Shown: piece by piece, positions 23,435-34,445 of the stretch
How positions within the stretch are numbered: position 1 is the stretch's first letter
Layout: every line of letters starts with the position of its first letter
NCBI RefSeq assembly: GCF_016906535.1
Contig: NC_057380.1
Span: 1,488,001 to 1,552,000 of the forward strand
Length of the DNA stretch: 64,000 nucleotides
From: Rhizoctonia solani
Lineage: Eukaryota > Basidiomycota > Agaricomycetes > Cantharellales > Ceratobasidiaceae
Direction: 5' to 3'
Notes under the pieces: model-generated
The model's database searches: none
What the model was told of the DNA's origin: nothing
The model's input: only the letters and a program-made list of their open reading frames with translations
Position numbers and translations under genes: made by a program

Positions 23435-23824
23435 AGGAATGGCTGCATGGACTTGATTTAGCAATGCGGCTTGCTGCATTGTGACGCACGGACGTTTGTA
23501 TCTTGATATTTATCTGACAGTGTATATATTGTGAAACAATGACATGATGACTGCAAAAGAGCTTCGGGATTACGGATATGTTGGAGTATATGCAGTCATC
23601 GTGGTGACAACGATGTTGTTTATGTTCAGACGGGTGTTATTAAATACCAATTCCAAACTTGATACATACTTGACGGCCCATCGATTTTGCTTCTCGCGCT
23701 CCATTGAACAAGTTTGTATAACTCATTTAGATTCGGTGTAGGGAGTGTTATTTAGTATGAGAAGTTGATTCTGGCTACTATTGCTCTATTACATACACGG
23801 CTCATGAGACATGTGTAGCTTCTC
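23435..23824. other. Spacer between convergent SPP-like and P450 genes
   Basis: 3' flanks of both genes. The ORF 23544-23741 (65 codons) contains a short hydrophobic stretch but has no exon partners and is probably chance. Confidence 0.45.
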
Positions 23825-25913
23825 TCAAGATCCCATTAGACCCGTCGCTTGAGTGAAAGCTCGCAACGAGTCGATTCTCTGACTATCCCTTCCTTGATCG
23901 AAAGCTAAAGATGATTTGGTTAACCGGTGATATTAACAGCGCCGAGCTAGCTTGAACAAGTACCTTGGTGCTAGGACTAGCGAGCTCAACGTCGTATCTA
24001 TGAAAAAACGTAGCAGCAATCAACAAGAGATTCAGATTGGCCAAATTACGACCCAGACAAGCACTTTAAAATGGTCAAAGTAGAAATAGTTAATCAATCC
24101 AACCGCCGTTTATGCGCTAGAATGTCAACTCACCGAGGCCCAAATGAAAATGCAGCAAAGTACTTGTTCAGAGACCCAGTGGTGTCTTCTATCCACCTTT
24201 CCGGCCTGTAAGCCTCGGGATCGGACCCCCACACGCTGGATCTATTGGTTAAATACGAGGGTACGCTGATGACGCTTCCGGCGTTGAAGGTCTCCCCAGC
24301 AATCGTCAGAGTCTTGCCTGGTGGCACAACTCGCGGGAGCCCGAGACCCAAGGTGGAGTAAAGTCGCAGGCCTTCTTTCACACATGCGTTGAGGTACGGA
24401 AGGTTCTTGATCTGCTCATAGCTAGGGACTGTGTGAGCGACTTGGTCGTCGTCAAACTCTACCGATGATGAAAGAGCCGAATCAAGCTCCTCCTGTAGCT
24501 TCTTTCGGGCCCGGGGGTTCGAAGCGATGTAATAAGATAGGCCACTTAGCGAACTACACAATAATCATGTCAATTAAACTGAGTAGATGTATATAAGATA
24601 TCTACTCACTTTGCAGTCGTATCACTTCCTGCGCTGAATACTAAGAAAGCTTGAGCATCAATATCCTCTCTTGACAAAGGCGAGCCGTCGGGGTTCTTGA
24701 TCTCAAAGAGTCTATCCATCAGGTCAGCTCCGCGCTCTTCATCTTCTTGCCCATCATTCTTCATTCTATTAATGCGCGCATCAACTGCAGCTTTGGTGGT
24801 ATTCCTGAAGTCGCGGAGAGTGATAAGGGCCGGGATGTTAAACGGAGTACCGAAAAGGAGCAATTTCTGGATCCAGGTGGGTAAGGCCCGAGAGCCACTG
24901 CAGCTTGTGCTCCTACTGCATTAGTGTGAATAGGGCTAATCCCTGGATGTTTCCAGAAGACGCTAAAGATGCGGGAGTTGAGTCCTTCTGTCTTTCTACC
25001 ATTCTAAAAGGACCCCAAGAGCCAATCGCTGATGATGTCGAAGGTGAGATATGCTAGCTCTGTAAAACAGGTGTATCAATGTCTTAACGCTAGTACTTGT
25101 GAGGGGTACTCACGCGGAGGAAAGTTGAGAACTGCTCGGCCACCCTTGGCGCTCCAGTTGAAGCCAGAAGTATTCTTGAGAGATTGTTCACATCGCATAT
25201 CCAACTGTGCGCAGAACTGTTGGAGGTGCTCCTTGACACGAGGCTCAAAGGCTAAAATGCTCTGGGGGCTGAAGATGTTTGCAATACGTTTACGTTTTAC
25301 TAGCGAAAGCTCTCAGACGATACATTGACACACTTAATCTAACGTCACTTACGGGTGTGATCAGCTCTATCTCGGACGTTGAATACATCCCTCTCACTAC
25401 CAGGGTTGAAAGTTTCATAAAACTCAGATTTGAGCAGCCCGTTTGAGTGCCCGTAGACAGCCTGTTGAGTGAGGCGTTAAGTAGTCCATGTATGCATGGG
25501 AAACCAGACTTGGAGCTCACTTCCAAAGCCTCAGGGTCCGCGATACTGATGTGATTGGGGCCGATTCTCGCAAACTTTCCTATATTTGAAACCGGTTACT
25601 TTGTATCTTAATAGATAATGATGAAGTTCAATATACCATATTTCTCGTGAAGCCGAACGAGGGTATCGCAATGATGGCCAGAGCTAAAGTCCTTTGAAAG
25701 CCACCGATTGGTAAACGATGCAACCCATGGTCCAGAGAACCGGCGTCGGTAATCGTGCGGGTCCAGTAAATAAGGGGTAGCATAGTATGCTATCTGCATG
25801 TGCGTATTAAATACCTCTATTAGTCTGGAAGAATGGATTTCAAAAGTTACCAGGAGAGCTCCTGCTGCGGTGCAATAATGAACGTTGAAGTGCTGGGTAG
25901 CGTCGACGAGCAT
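23825..25913 (-). CDS. Cytochrome P450, benzoate-hydroxylase/pisatin-demethylase-like, frame uncertain in the middle
   Basis: ATG 25913-25911 (MLVDATQHFNVHYCTAAGAL) is followed by PYLLDPHDYRRRFSGPWVAS, HISIADPEALE, RKRKRIANIFSPQSILAFEP and AYLTFDIISDWLLG. Later exons carry the I-helix FLVFSAGSDTTAK, the ExxR motif in CVKEGLRLYS, GLPRVVPPGKTLTIAGE, the PERF-type YRPERW and the heme loop FAAFSFGPR joined to CLGRNLANLN; TGA at 23827-23825. The layout resembles benzoate 4-monooxygenase and pisatin-demethylase-like P450s. Between 24880 and 25012 the frame cannot be followed without changes: an A-run at 25006-25009 seems one base too long and a CCC run at 24887-24889 one too short, unless an unusual intron lies here. 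All catalytic motifs lie outside this patch. Confidence 0.8.
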
Positions 25914-27699
25914 GTTGATGTATGGGTAAGGCCTGATGCAGATGGGACTTTTAGATACTTATACTGGTATAAAGTAATATACAAATGAAACTCGGAGCGC
26001 TATCTCCAGTTCTGGTTATGATTATTCTGAGAGAGCAGATGCGCGTGTAGCCCCCGAGATCATATGATGGTTAGATAAGCCATTTTGTCAATGATATGAC
26101 ACGAAGAAAGCATCTGTGAACAGCACATCGAAGATAACGCAATATGTCATGCTGGGGATCTCAAAGTAAGTATCGGGGATGGTAAATTTAGAAAAGTATT
26201 TGATTAATGTAACCGCTATCCACCTCCACCTTGCCTCCACATCCCTCCACCTTACCTCCACCATTCATCCGCTTCCACTTTCCTATCACTCTGTCGCCTC
26301 TAGATGATTGGCGACCTCGTAAGAAACGTAGTGCAAGTGCGTGTCGAAACCGTATATCAATGCTGTTAGACTACCGGATCACGTAACCATGGTGAATCCC
26401 CAAAGTGCGGGTTTCCGATGCCAAAAGCCGTGCGTTATATGTGGAGTGTTGGGAAATACCCGACCAGTATTTTCATGAATCCGAATCCCCAGCTCATCCC
26501 TGTAACTTCGAGCTGCGGCTTTTCTGTATTGTTGGGTTCGCCGTGATCCTGCCATTTTTGTAAAACGTGGTTCCGTATCTGGGTCTATATGTGGAAGAGG
26601 AGGTATCCAGGTATGACATTGTAGTGGGTCAATCGTTGACCAGCTACAGGGAAATATGCACTCTACATCTACCGATGAAACTTTGATGACACTGGTGTGA
26701 CGATAATATGCCTATTTAGGCTTCTTGACTTACTTTATTCTGAAAGTAGCAGAATAGCTTTCTGGATTGTCCCAACAGATGGTCTTATTGTGCTGATACC
26801 TCACCTTAATTTGATCCGCCTGCACGATCGCGGTATTTTTCTGGGCTACTCTACTTTAAGACCATAATTTATAGCCTCTCATTTTCTTCAGTATATAATT
26901 ATCGTGCATTTATTATGCGGTGCTTGACCCGAGGGCTAAGGTCGCAGTCACGTGAGCTCGATTTTTTCTTTTTTTAAAAGTCCATATTTAGAGAGCTATC
27001 ACGTGAGCTCGACTCGAGTCGGCCAGCTGCCATTTCTTGCTACGGCCTCTGAATGGCATACCGAGCGCGAAGATTCGGTCTGTCTTCACGTTTTTCCGTG
27101 CCTACCCACCGTCCCTATATTGTTAATTCATTTTTATTATGCAAGTAACATTTATTTATCGATTTGTCCATTCTGTGTGGTTCTCTCCCACCCCAAGTCT
27201 TCGATCCCGACGGTCGCAGTCTTGGGTGGCCCGGGCAACGCCTCTAAGCCGCTTGTGGACGGCCACAGGCTCTCCCTAATTGTACTGCGTACAAAACCCA
27301 CGCAGTATATATACAAGCACGTCAAAGCGAAGGATAGGTCAAGTATAACTTAAGCATGTGTGAAGCATTGAAATGACGCCTAATGCTTAAAAATTACACG
27401 TGACTCCGAGGTGGGGACTTTAACTGTCGAAAAAAGATTGAATCTTGTTATCCTTATAGGCCCCTTGGATACTTCTACCTCAACTTTTAACTACTTGCAC
27501 AAATCCGCTATATGATCTTGAATCGTACCATAATACTAATCGGTAACTGTCCATCTTCCCAACTGAATTGATGGTGGCTTTGGTGCAGTGGCGCAGTAAG
27601 TTGGCCCAGGTATAGCTCTTACGCTGTAACTCTTGTACCCCTTCCGTTTGGGTATCAAAATGCGTCCACTGCTTGAAACAGATTCACTCACCACCTCCC
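25914..27699. other. Gene-poor region with dispersed repeat copy
   Basis: No supported gene. About 26220-26275 is a Py-rich CCTCCACCTT/CCTCCACATC imperfect tandem repeat. TCACGTGAGCTCGA occurs twice, at about 26948 and 26999. About 27180-27285 is one copy of a repeat found reversed at 28985-29090. The ORF 26952-27353 runs across these repeats and is not believed. Confidence 0.45.
27180..27285 (+). repeat. Dispersed repeat, copy 1
   Basis: Contains CTTCGATCCCGACGGTCGCA followed by GTCTTGGGTGGCCCGGGCAA. The reverse complement of 28985-29090 matches it over about 100 bases at roughly three quarters identity by eye. Probably part of a mobile or MITE-like family, of which no coding part is visible. 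Confidence 0.6.
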
Positions 27700-28399
27700 A
27701 CTATAGGGCCAACTAGAACTTTGCTTTCGTTGGAGCTGCCGTCTGCGGCAGAAGCGGTCGGAGACACGGGGCTTGTTGGGCTCATGGTATCTGTGCTATT
27801 TATGTATGACTCGTATGCATTACAGGCAATGTGAAATGCTGTACGAGTTAATAGTAAGTATTGGTCGTACTCGCGTTAGAGATTGTCAAATACCATTATG
27901 GCCAGCTGTGGCCGCCTCAGTCTGTGTCGGTGTGGTTTGGTTGTCGGTAGGATTGGCCATACACACTGCACAGTACTGAGGAATATTATCAGCCAATCAC
28001 GCACGGGCGGGAACGCAGAAGCATACATGGACTGGGTTATGATTTCCGCGCCAACATCCGGGATCTTGTTCAACTTTATTAATACTAAACCAAGGCATGA
28101 TCGTTCCAACAACATACCTCCACGCAGACGCAGGCATCTGGGCACCTATGTATACCACATTAGATACAATATTCTGTTTACGTTGTGTCATTAATAGATA
28201 CACATACTACATCGTTGGTCAATTGCTGACAATTGGTGTTAATTCCAGCACACGGTGGAGAGATCGCAGATGCTATCTGAAGGACATCTTCAGTTAGGTT
28301 ATTGGGTAGCGTAGGCCATTGAATCTGCCTCGCTTCGAGTGAGACCAAGGTGGCCGCGGAGGCGTAGCCAGCAGCGATGATGAACTTCGGGAACCACAA
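27700..28399 (-). pseudogene. Broken copy of the eight-cysteine membrane protein gene
   Basis: Exon by exon this matches the intact gene at 50160-51361: RQIQWPTLPNNLTEDVLQIA, SPPCAGINTNCQQLT, DACVCVE, DPGCWRGNHNPVH, YCAVCMANPTDNQTT, FHIACNAYESYINSTDTMSP and ESKVLVGPIVGG. Three faults are visible. The start codon of the intact copy (ATGTTGTGG) reads AGGTTGTGG here. The conserved CWC is CWR. The exons for the membrane segment and cytoplasmic tail do not follow after GPIVGG. These are substitutions and a missing end rather than one-base indels, so decay is real. Opposite strand and 22 kb from the intact copy. Confidence 0.75.
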
Positions 28400-28984
28400 C
28401 CTTGTAGAGAAGAAAGCGAAGGAGAGAGCTGCCCCAGTTTTCCAACTCTTATGGGAGCATAATATGTATATGACAGCCAGGCGGAGATGTTTTCAGCCCA
28501 GATCATTTCCCACCCAGACTGCTTTTGAAAACGTGCAAATCGGTTTCTGTGTGTATGCCCGAGAGAAGACTGTACGGCATGTTGCCGATGCGGGCGCCTG
28601 GGACCGGCTGATCATGATGAATCACAGCCTCTTGTCCATATAAAGCAACATTGATATTACATCCAGGATCTGAGCAGAGAGATCCAGCCACCCTAAACTA
28701 GCTGTAGCAAGCCATTACTTATTATGTTGTGGACTTGACTTCTCCAGAAGTGTAATTGGTCAGTCTCGACCGTTCCCCTTACTTGGGTGTTGTGAGGGTG
28801 TAAATTGGTCGCCAGATATCGAGTATACAACAATTAATTTCCATACATTTTACTTAACCTGACCTTCGGCCTAGTCTCGGAATATGCTGAACAAGTGTAT
28901 AATAATTGGATGTGAGTGTCTACACAAGGAATAATGGCTACAAAAGGGATCATGACTACAGGCGTGTCATGGTTCTCGACGCGG

Positions 28985-29090
28985 TACGAGTGGGAGAGCC
29001 CGGGGCCGCCAAAGGCGGCCTGGGGGTGTCGGCCGGGCAACCCAAGACTGCGACCGTCCGGATCGAAGGCTTGGGTTGGCGAAGAACCAC
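28985..29090 (-). repeat. Dispersed repeat, copy 2 (reversed)
   Basis: Its reverse complement shares CTTCGATCC, GACGGTCGCAGTCTTGGGT and GGCTCTCCC with 27180-27285 in the same order. The two copies face each other 1.7 kb apart and flank the broken eight-cysteine gene copy. Confidence 0.6.
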
Positions 29091-29390
29091 GAATGATGAA
29101 TTTTGCCGTCGATAGAGATGGCGGGCGGGTCCTAAATGCGAAATTACATATGAACGTTGTGTTCGGTGCATTGTTCTAAGTGGCAGGGGCGGAGTCTAGT
29201 GGCCTAGGTCACGTGACTAGGGACCTCCGTATTCCGGTCAAGTATCGCATGTGAGTCCTCCACATGCTGCGGCTCACCTGTCACACTTTATTATTCTTTC
29301 AAAGACGAATTTGGCTGTTAGAAGGGATTAGCGCGGCAACATTAATAAAAAAAAACAGCAACCCTTCATCTTCCTCTGATAGGGTGGAAT

Positions 29391-29603
29391 CTAGGGAGCA
29401 AAACGGGTGAATCAAATTCACCACGGTAAGATTTTTCTCGTCATCCTGCTAGTAGACCTCAAACAATCTTTTCTGTGGCTGTAATACGCCCGCTGCTTGC
29501 CCCAAATATATATTCTTGGTTTCAAAGCTTTGTAACTGAAGGAGATATAAGGCAAGCAAAGCTGACCGTGGGTGAATTTGATTCACCCGTTTTACTCCCT
29601 AGT
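29391..29603. mobile_element. MITE-like element with inverted terminal arms
   Basis: Left arm 29391-29427 (CTAGGGAGCAAAACGGGTGA then ATCAAATTCACCACGGT) is matched, reversed, by 29565-29603 with two small differences. The interior is about 137 bases of non-coding DNA. Each arm also contains a near-palindrome GGTGAATCAAATTCACC. Size and structure fit a short non-autonomous transposon; no target-site duplication was established. Confidence 0.5.
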
Positions 29604-29757
29604 GGAATCCCATTCCCATTTGGCATTCGGTCTGAGCTGCCCATAGTTGTAATCGTGCATAGTCCATTTGCTAATAGGGTGCAAATTCAGAACGCCGTTA
29701 TATGAGAGTAAATATATGCGTGACAATGAATCATACGATACAGCGTGGAAGCTACAA

Positions 29758-32644
29758 TCATCGGGTGTCTACTACGTCGGTATCTTCGGTCTCATCCCCT
29801 ACGTCTGCCAGTGCCTTTCCCTTTCCCTTCCCTTTCACATCTATATCTGATGACTCTGTAGAATCCACCTGAATATTAGGTGCAAACGCCTCGGCCTCGA
29901 AACTGGACGTGCTTCCATTCGTGCTACCGATAGGTCCTCCGCCACCCAAGCCTGAGGTAGACCCCCGCCGTTCCTCTAGTCCAGGGTCCGGAAGTGAGCT
30001 TCGGAGCCTTGTCAGTTCTTCTACGCATTGCCACACTGTAGTCTGTACACTTTCCAAGACCCGAAGTCGTTCGTCAATGGCCTCGCGGGTCACTCGATCG
30101 AGTTGGCGCAGCTGAGAGTCGGAGACGTCTGATGGGAGTTGACCATGCCTGGGTAGGGATGGTGGACGAGGACCGCTGGAAGGAGGCCCGAATAAGTACG
30201 GTGACGAACGGGGTGCTGAGGGCTGGCGAACGTCTATCAAGGGCGCGGTTGAAGAGCCAGAAGGCAAGAAATATGGCGATGGAATATTGGAACCGTGGCC
30301 TGGGGTGTTGGAGCCGGGGTTGTACAACGGAATTAAATTAGGTGCATGTGTTCGAGAGGATGTGGTGGCTGATGTGGCGCCGGGGAGGGATTGGGTCCGG
30401 ACACCTTGCTCCAAAGACGTAGGAGATCTTTCTAATCGATCAGCCCCCTCCGCGGCTTCCTGGACCGTGTTCTGAGCTCGGCTCGAGAGGTCGATAGACC
30501 CAGATGGAGAGGATGACAATGCTCGAGGAGTAGATTTGGGCTCCATTGAATTTGTGGCGGATAAACTGCCAGGTTTGGAGCCAGACAGACCAGGAGACTT
30601 TAATGATTCAGTGCTGCGCCCAGCTTGGAATCTCCGTAGAGCTGCCAATGCAGCCGCCTCTCTCGCGCTTGTTCCAGGTCCACCATTGTTCACTATCTCA
30701 TTCGAATCGGTAGACTTCGCGCCCTCTTTGGCTTCTGGCGGAGTTTTGTTAGGAACTGTTATAACCTGCCTCACGGGTGTTGGCGCTGGGGGTGGTGGTC
30801 CAGAAGAATTGGGCTGCATAGACGTAACGTCACGATCGAGAGGTGGTGGAGAGGAAGGAAGACCTAGACCAGATGTTGATGGTACAGTTCGGGCAGGGGT
30901 CGAGTCATTTTGCGGTCGCTGTCCACGTTCGTTCTCCGCAGGAGGGGCACCCCAAGGATACCACTGCCCACCAGCATTGAAGCCCTGGAACTGTCGTGGT
31001 ACCTGAGGGGGCCACTGAGGTTGATTGATTTGACCAGCGTGCCAGGGGAAGGGCGGGAGTTGTCCAAAAGGCGGAGGGGGTGCGACTGGTGCTTGTCCGT
31101 TTGCGACAGCGGGTGCAGCGGGTGGTTGAGGACCTTGCCCAGGTGCATTCCACACACGATTGAAAAGTTCAACAGCACCTTGAGGAGGGTTGGGTACAGC
31201 ACCAGCTTGTGGGTTGGGCGCGGCAGGATTGGCGTTTGCTGCATTCCCATTAGCTGCGTTTCCAGGTCGTCCAGATTCCAACACAGTTCGCCGGCTATAT
31301 ATGCGTCAGATCATGGCCAAATCAATACGTCTACCGATAAACTTACCATGTGGGGCAGCTTTGCTGTCTTTCAAGCCAAGAACGTAGACAGTGAAAGTGG
31401 AAAATATGACCACACGGAAGTTTCTTCGGTGTTGTATTTGGACCTCCCGTAACGGCACCTGCACCAGCAGTACCTCTCGAAACCATCTCTTCACGACAGA
31501 TAATGCAGGTGCGGTCTCCCAGAGCCTCCATTTCGGTGGGAAGAGCATCAGGGTATCTATGATCCATATCCCTCGTTGCGGCCCGGTAACGGAGCAAGTC
31601 ACGCACACGACCAATAAAGGAGCGGGCCGTGAGGAACACGTCGCGGATAATGTTGAGAGGAAGACCATAGTAAGTGAGTACGGTAAGGAAGAATGCCAGG
31701 TAAGTGCTGAGTTTGAGGAAATCCGTGAGAAGCTCGACGTAGAAGATGTACATGGACTTGTGCTCCCAGGGTGGTGCATCATCGCCACCTCGTCGTGATG
31801 CTCGATAGATATCATACACTGAAATAAGGTATTTGAGCCACGAGTTGAATAAGGATGCCAACAGAATGGCATACTAGATGCACATGTTAAACTAATCTTT
31901 ATATAAGAGCCTCAGGGATAGACAACGCACCTCGCTCACAAACAATACCAGACCATCGACCCCCTCATGGAGTATCACCTCGGCAAGAGAACCTATCACC
32001 ACCACATCGACTAGAGCAAGGAGATTGAATAAAGCCAATGTACGTATATGAAATGATTTTGGAGGGCCCGGATAAGGTTGTTGGTCCATCTAATACATGC
32101 GTTAGTTGACGGCATCTACGTCGTTGATAGCCACCTACCGCCTCGACTCGATCTGCAAGTATCCAATGGAACGACTTGACAAAGAGAAGTCCCCCAAATA
32201 AACACACAAAGGCTGCATCAAAGTCCTCACGGAATATTGTGAATGCGAGCAGGGATTCGGTAAGGAAGTACCAAGTTCGATCATAGAGACGCTATCACAG
32301 AGTGTCAACATGGTTAGAGAAATAACGCTTGGATCACTTTACCTCGACTTCATTGGTTCGCAATGGTCCAAAGAATATGAGTTGCATTACTTTAGCCACC
32401 ATTAGTGTTACAAACACCATGAAATTGGCAAGTGTCTGTCGTTGGTCGCTCGTTCAGTATGTGTACCAGTATTTAATAAACCAGGACTCACAAGTATGCT
32501 CCCATTGCTCTTGGACAAATGGACTACGGCCGAGTAGAAGTTGCTGTGTGTGCTGAAAGTGGTGTACACAGCCAATGATGCCAGAGTCGTCGAAACAGCA
32601 CCATATAGCAGCAGTCTATTTGTAGTAACAGTAGCCAAAGGCAT
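29758..32644 (-). CDS. HRD1: HRD1/synoviolin ERAD E3 ubiquitin ligase
   Basis: Polytopic ER membrane RING ligase that ubiquitinates misfolded proteins for ERAD. ATG 32644-32642 (MPLATVTTNRLLLYGAVSTT); membrane-region exons include NFMVFVTLMVAKVMQLIFFG, RLYDRTWYFLTESLLAFTIF, FVKSFHWILADRVEA, FHIRTLALFNLLALVDVVVI and NSWLKYLISVYDIYRASRRG. The RING-H2 domain begins at CIICREEM and continues KKLPCGHIFHFHCLRSWLER with QQSCPTC completed across an intron to RRTVLESG. The C-terminal half, about 500 residues in one exon ending at 29758, is Pro/Ala/Ser-rich, as usual for this family. Six or so short introns upstream. Frame intact. Motifs and order make the call secure. Confidence 0.93.
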
Positions 32645-32845
32645 GCCTAGTCCATCTACCTTTCAGATATCCTGACAGACACCAGTTAACGTGGCTCGAT
32701 TTTGGTTTCTTTCGTAAATCGTGGCCGTGACGCGCCATGACGTGTCAGATACAGCGCTTGTTTACTTCTATGCTGACTAACTCCCGATCAGATGCAAATT
32801 AGCATAAATTCGATGTATCCCCGATTTGTGTACACTTCAAGCGCT

Positions 32846-34163
32846 TTACTTGTGGTCACCAGTCAACCCCGCACAACCTCCCTCAATCCATTGATCATGG
32901 GATGATGCGAGTTTCGCAACAATGTCCTCCTCGATTTCCGAGTCGTTGTCCTTCAGTCTAACTACTTCTTCTTTGAACTTAGGGATTTTGCTCCCAGGTC
33001 CATCGTCCGCCCGTGTAACAAAAATAACTTCATATTTCCTGTTGTCAAGCCTATTCGCGATCACCACCTGATGACCGTATCTTTCCAAGGCTGCACGAGC
33101 TTTGGGTATAAGAAGATCCTTGTCTGTCTCGAGCTACCACAAAGTCAGCGCATTCGGAACAAGGCGACACTTCACACTCACCTTGAATGATACTACAAAC
33201 CCTCCAAATGTCCATTCCTCCACAAGTGGCTTTAGGATTTTTGGAACCTGATCCATTTCAATAATGAGGCTCCCCTTTCTCGACTGGATTTTGTGCTCCG
33301 ACTATCCAGGCAATGAGAACATTCATCCCATTTATTCATATTTGGTCACTCACCAAGCGTTTTCTTGGTACAAAAAAGTCACTGACGGCCGCTGCCAGAT
33401 AATACATCCCTTTGCGTCCTGCCGACTTTAATATACTACTTATTCCTCGTAGGAGGTAAAGGTAGTCATTGATTGTCACAAAGGTAAGAGTATGGAGGGT
33501 TCTCGCTCGGTGGACCTCTTGATAAGTGGCCAGTACTTCTGCGAGTTGCGTGCGTTTTGAAGGCGAGACAGTGATGACTGGTTGGTCACCGTTGCTTCCT
33601 TCGGCTGGAGGATGTAGTTCGAGGAAGTCGAGGAAGGGGTTTGTGGTGTGAGAGTAATGCCGACTGAACGGCTGGAGACTGAACTGCCGATGCATGAATA
33701 TAACTGCATATCCAGCTTTCAGAAAGTATTCTGCAGATGTCGCCCCACGAGTTCCTGCACTCGTGTCAGTCAGTGAGTTGCCTCGCCCATGATAACAAGG
33801 AAAAAACATACCAGCACTAAAGTTGTCCAGAAATCTGACGCTGTCGAGAAGAAACAAATCAGAAATAAAATACGTGGTTCGATTACAGAGATAGCGTTAG
33901 GGTACGAATTGAAATGTGTCTTACACATGAAGCTCCAAAGGGACGGTTGTCCCTCCGCTCTAGATAGTAAATACGGATCAAATGACGCGAGAGTCAATTG
34001 AATGTTAAAGTGCCCACCGTAATAAGGACTATTTTTCTCCCGGAGTTTTGTGGTATTCAACAAACTCGCTTACCGACTGAATAGCCTCCTCTATACCCGC
34101 TGGAGGTGGTTGTGTTTCGAAGTATGATTCAGCGGAGAATGAGGTGTCCTCATTGACGTCCAT
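32846..34163 (-). CDS. CAB2: Phosphopantothenate-cysteine ligase (coenzyme A synthesis)
   Basis: Catalyses the ligation of 4'-phosphopantothenate and cysteine, the second step of CoA synthesis; cytosolic. ATG 34163-34161 (MDVNEDTSFSAESYFETQPP), then EKIVLITSGGTTVPLELH across an intron to VRFLDNFSAG and TRGATSAEYFLKAGYAVIFM, the nucleotide-binding core of the eukaryotic enzyme. Later: FLDFLELHPPAEG, MYYLAAAVSDFFVPRKRL, RYGHQVVIANRLDNRKYEVI and a stop at 32846. At least five short introns. The two signature segments (SGGTT and NFSAGTRG) and AAAVSDF are all present. The gene lies head-to-head with the dioxygenase-like gene at 34446, 282 bases away, so the two may share a promoter. Confidence 0.9.
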
Positions 34164-34445
34164 CCTAGGTTTGGTAAGAGGTCACACCTAGATCATAGGT
34201 CTTAAACTCAACTCAATAGAAAGGTTCTTGTTAATACCTAAACGTACGATTTCGGTTAAGCTTCTATATGCGGTGATTATGGGAGGGTCGTTAGGCTTAC
34301 TCACGTGGGATCTGGGAAGGCTTGATCACTACTATATATTGGAAAATATCATATCTCCGGCTCGATCACCACATATCAATTGCCTGACGTTCAGATTTTC
34401 CATTACTGATATTTCGAAGAAATATTCTTGTGATCATCAGTCATT

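Larger units (their letters stand above)
28400..29757. other. Gene-poor region with two repeat structures
   Basis: Holds the second, reversed copy of the dispersed repeat (28985-29090) and an inverted-repeat element (29391-29603). Open frames at 28377-28643, 28834-29040 and 28906-29179 cross repeats and have no domain. Confidence 0.45.

Noticed and set aside
23544..23741. 65-codon ORF with a hydrophobic stretch
   Set aside because: Lies in the 3' spacer between convergent genes, with no partner exons.
26952..27353. 133-codon plus-strand ORF
   Set aside because: Its C-terminal part is a translation of the dispersed repeat also found reversed at 28985-29090.
30536..31006. Plus-strand ORF across the HRD1 C-terminal exon
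   Set aside because: Shadow of the low-complexity HRD1 tail; no splice partners or domain.
20139..32644. SPP and HRD1 as a linked ERAD gene cluster
   Set aside because: Both act in ER quality control, but they lie about 6 kb apart with a P450 and repeats between. Co-location is probably chance.
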